This document shows, one piece after another, positions 63,508 to 64,000 of a stretch of DNA of 64,000 nucleotides. Below the pieces are notes generated by a model, which saw only the letters and a program-made list of their open reading frames with translations, did not search any database and was not told the DNA's origin. The stretch's first letter is position 1, and each line of letters opens with the position of its first letter. This DNA is from an uncultured Ilyobacter sp. (GTDB lineage: Bacteria > Fusobacteriota > Fusobacteriia > Fusobacteriales > Fusobacteriaceae). The stretch is from positions 186,001-250,000 of the forward strand of contig NZ_OY764865.1 of assembly GCF_963668515.1 (NCBI RefSeq). The letters are read 5' to 3'. The translations under genes were made by a program, and so were the position numbers.

Positions 63508-64000
63508 GTTCTCCTCCTAGTAATGATGTTGAAATTTGTTGCCTTACAAAACTATATTCTTAAAAATCGCCCATTACCTCTTTTATCTCATTTTTGAATA
63601 TTTTACTTTTTTACTGAAGAAAAGAAAAAGAATAGACTTTAGATTAAAAATAACGGTATTACAACACAAATAAATGAATATGATTTGATTGGCTTGATAT
63701 ATATCTTTTTTATAAACTTCAGTATTTATAGAATTCTATTCCCAGAAAATTATTAGGATATTTCATACCAAAAGAGGTTGTAGAAATGGCTACAGGAACT
63801 ATTAAATTGCTGCCTACAGCCTAGATATTGTAATATGTTAAAATTTCTGATTTAAATTGACAATTCGGGATTTCAGCAAAACAATTATATCACTTACAGA
63901 TAAAAATAAAATTATTTTTAGATCTTGTAAAAGGATAATTTTATTTTGTTTTTAGTATGTATAGTTCGTAAAATGATAACTGAATTCTATTTAAACACTC
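63508..64000. other. Intergenic region at the window end
   Basis: 493 bp of A/T-rich sequence beyond the corA start. No open frame with a ribosome site, RNA gene or repeat is seen. It should hold the corA promoter on the minus strand. A gene beginning past 64000 cannot be judged. Confidence 0.5.

Overview
The window looks like a chromosomal segment of a low-GC, Gram-negative-type anaerobe of the Fusobacteriota, probably an Ilyobacter/Propionigenium-like organism. This is inferred, not computed. The core gene order (rpmF-plsX-fabHDG-acpP-fabF-rnc, infC-rpmI-rplT) resembles that of Firmicutes. Kdo genes (kdsA, kdsD) point to a lipopolysaccharide outer membrane, and a reverse rubrerythrin and many radical SAM enzymes point to anaerobic life. 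Most genes lie on the minus strand.

Layout. 1-7.1 kb: a fatty-acid/phospholipid operon running from a DUF177 gene and rpmF through plsX, fabH, fabD, fabG, acpP, fabF and rnc into a radical SAM gene cut by the window edge. 7.2-14.8 kb: housekeeping genes (ychF, gpmI, tpiA, comF, yraN, rnhB, an RluD-type synthase). 14.9-18.9 kb: a kinase-fold phosphotransferase, a rubrerythrin with a clear promoter/operator, a cation/proton antiporter fused to a PTS EIIA domain, and DUF1294. 18.98-25.0 kb: an accessory island, ahbC-ahbD-ahbAB-katG, with transposase remnants on both sides; it combines the siroheme-to-heme pathway with a haem-dependent catalase-peroxidase. 25-36.8 kb: comM, a BMP-family lipoprotein, a TVP38 membrane protein plus a two-domain rhodanese lipoprotein whose active-site codon is an in-frame UGA, then prs-glmU, a LysR regulator and infC-rpmI-rplT behind an attenuator. 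36.9-45.8 kb: two tRNAs, Kdo genes, murE, a ROK kinase, an M32 carboxypeptidase and trpS. 45.9-50.2 kb: an overlapping operon encoding a thymidine kinase-dethiobiotin synthetase fusion, a TruA-like protein with a KH-like tail, an HD protein and a frameshifted radical SAM gene. 50.5-54.6 kb: a TPP riboswitch and ykoFEDC. 54.6-59.8 kb: polyphosphate genes (ppk, a divergent ppx, a CHAD-HD fusion). 59.8-64 kb: a mosaic repeat, a MerR/exporter pair with an operator palindrome, a decayed membrane-protein gene and corA.

The strongest hidden signal is the rhodanese gene at 28129-29076. Conceptual translation stops at UGA exactly where the catalytic cysteine belongs. The frame continues to a natural end, and a SECIS-like hairpin begins its loop 18 nt after the UGA. 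This is a candidate selenocysteine-containing, membrane-anchored sulfurtransferase. The second strongest is the katG operon that appears to carry its own haem-synthesis branch.
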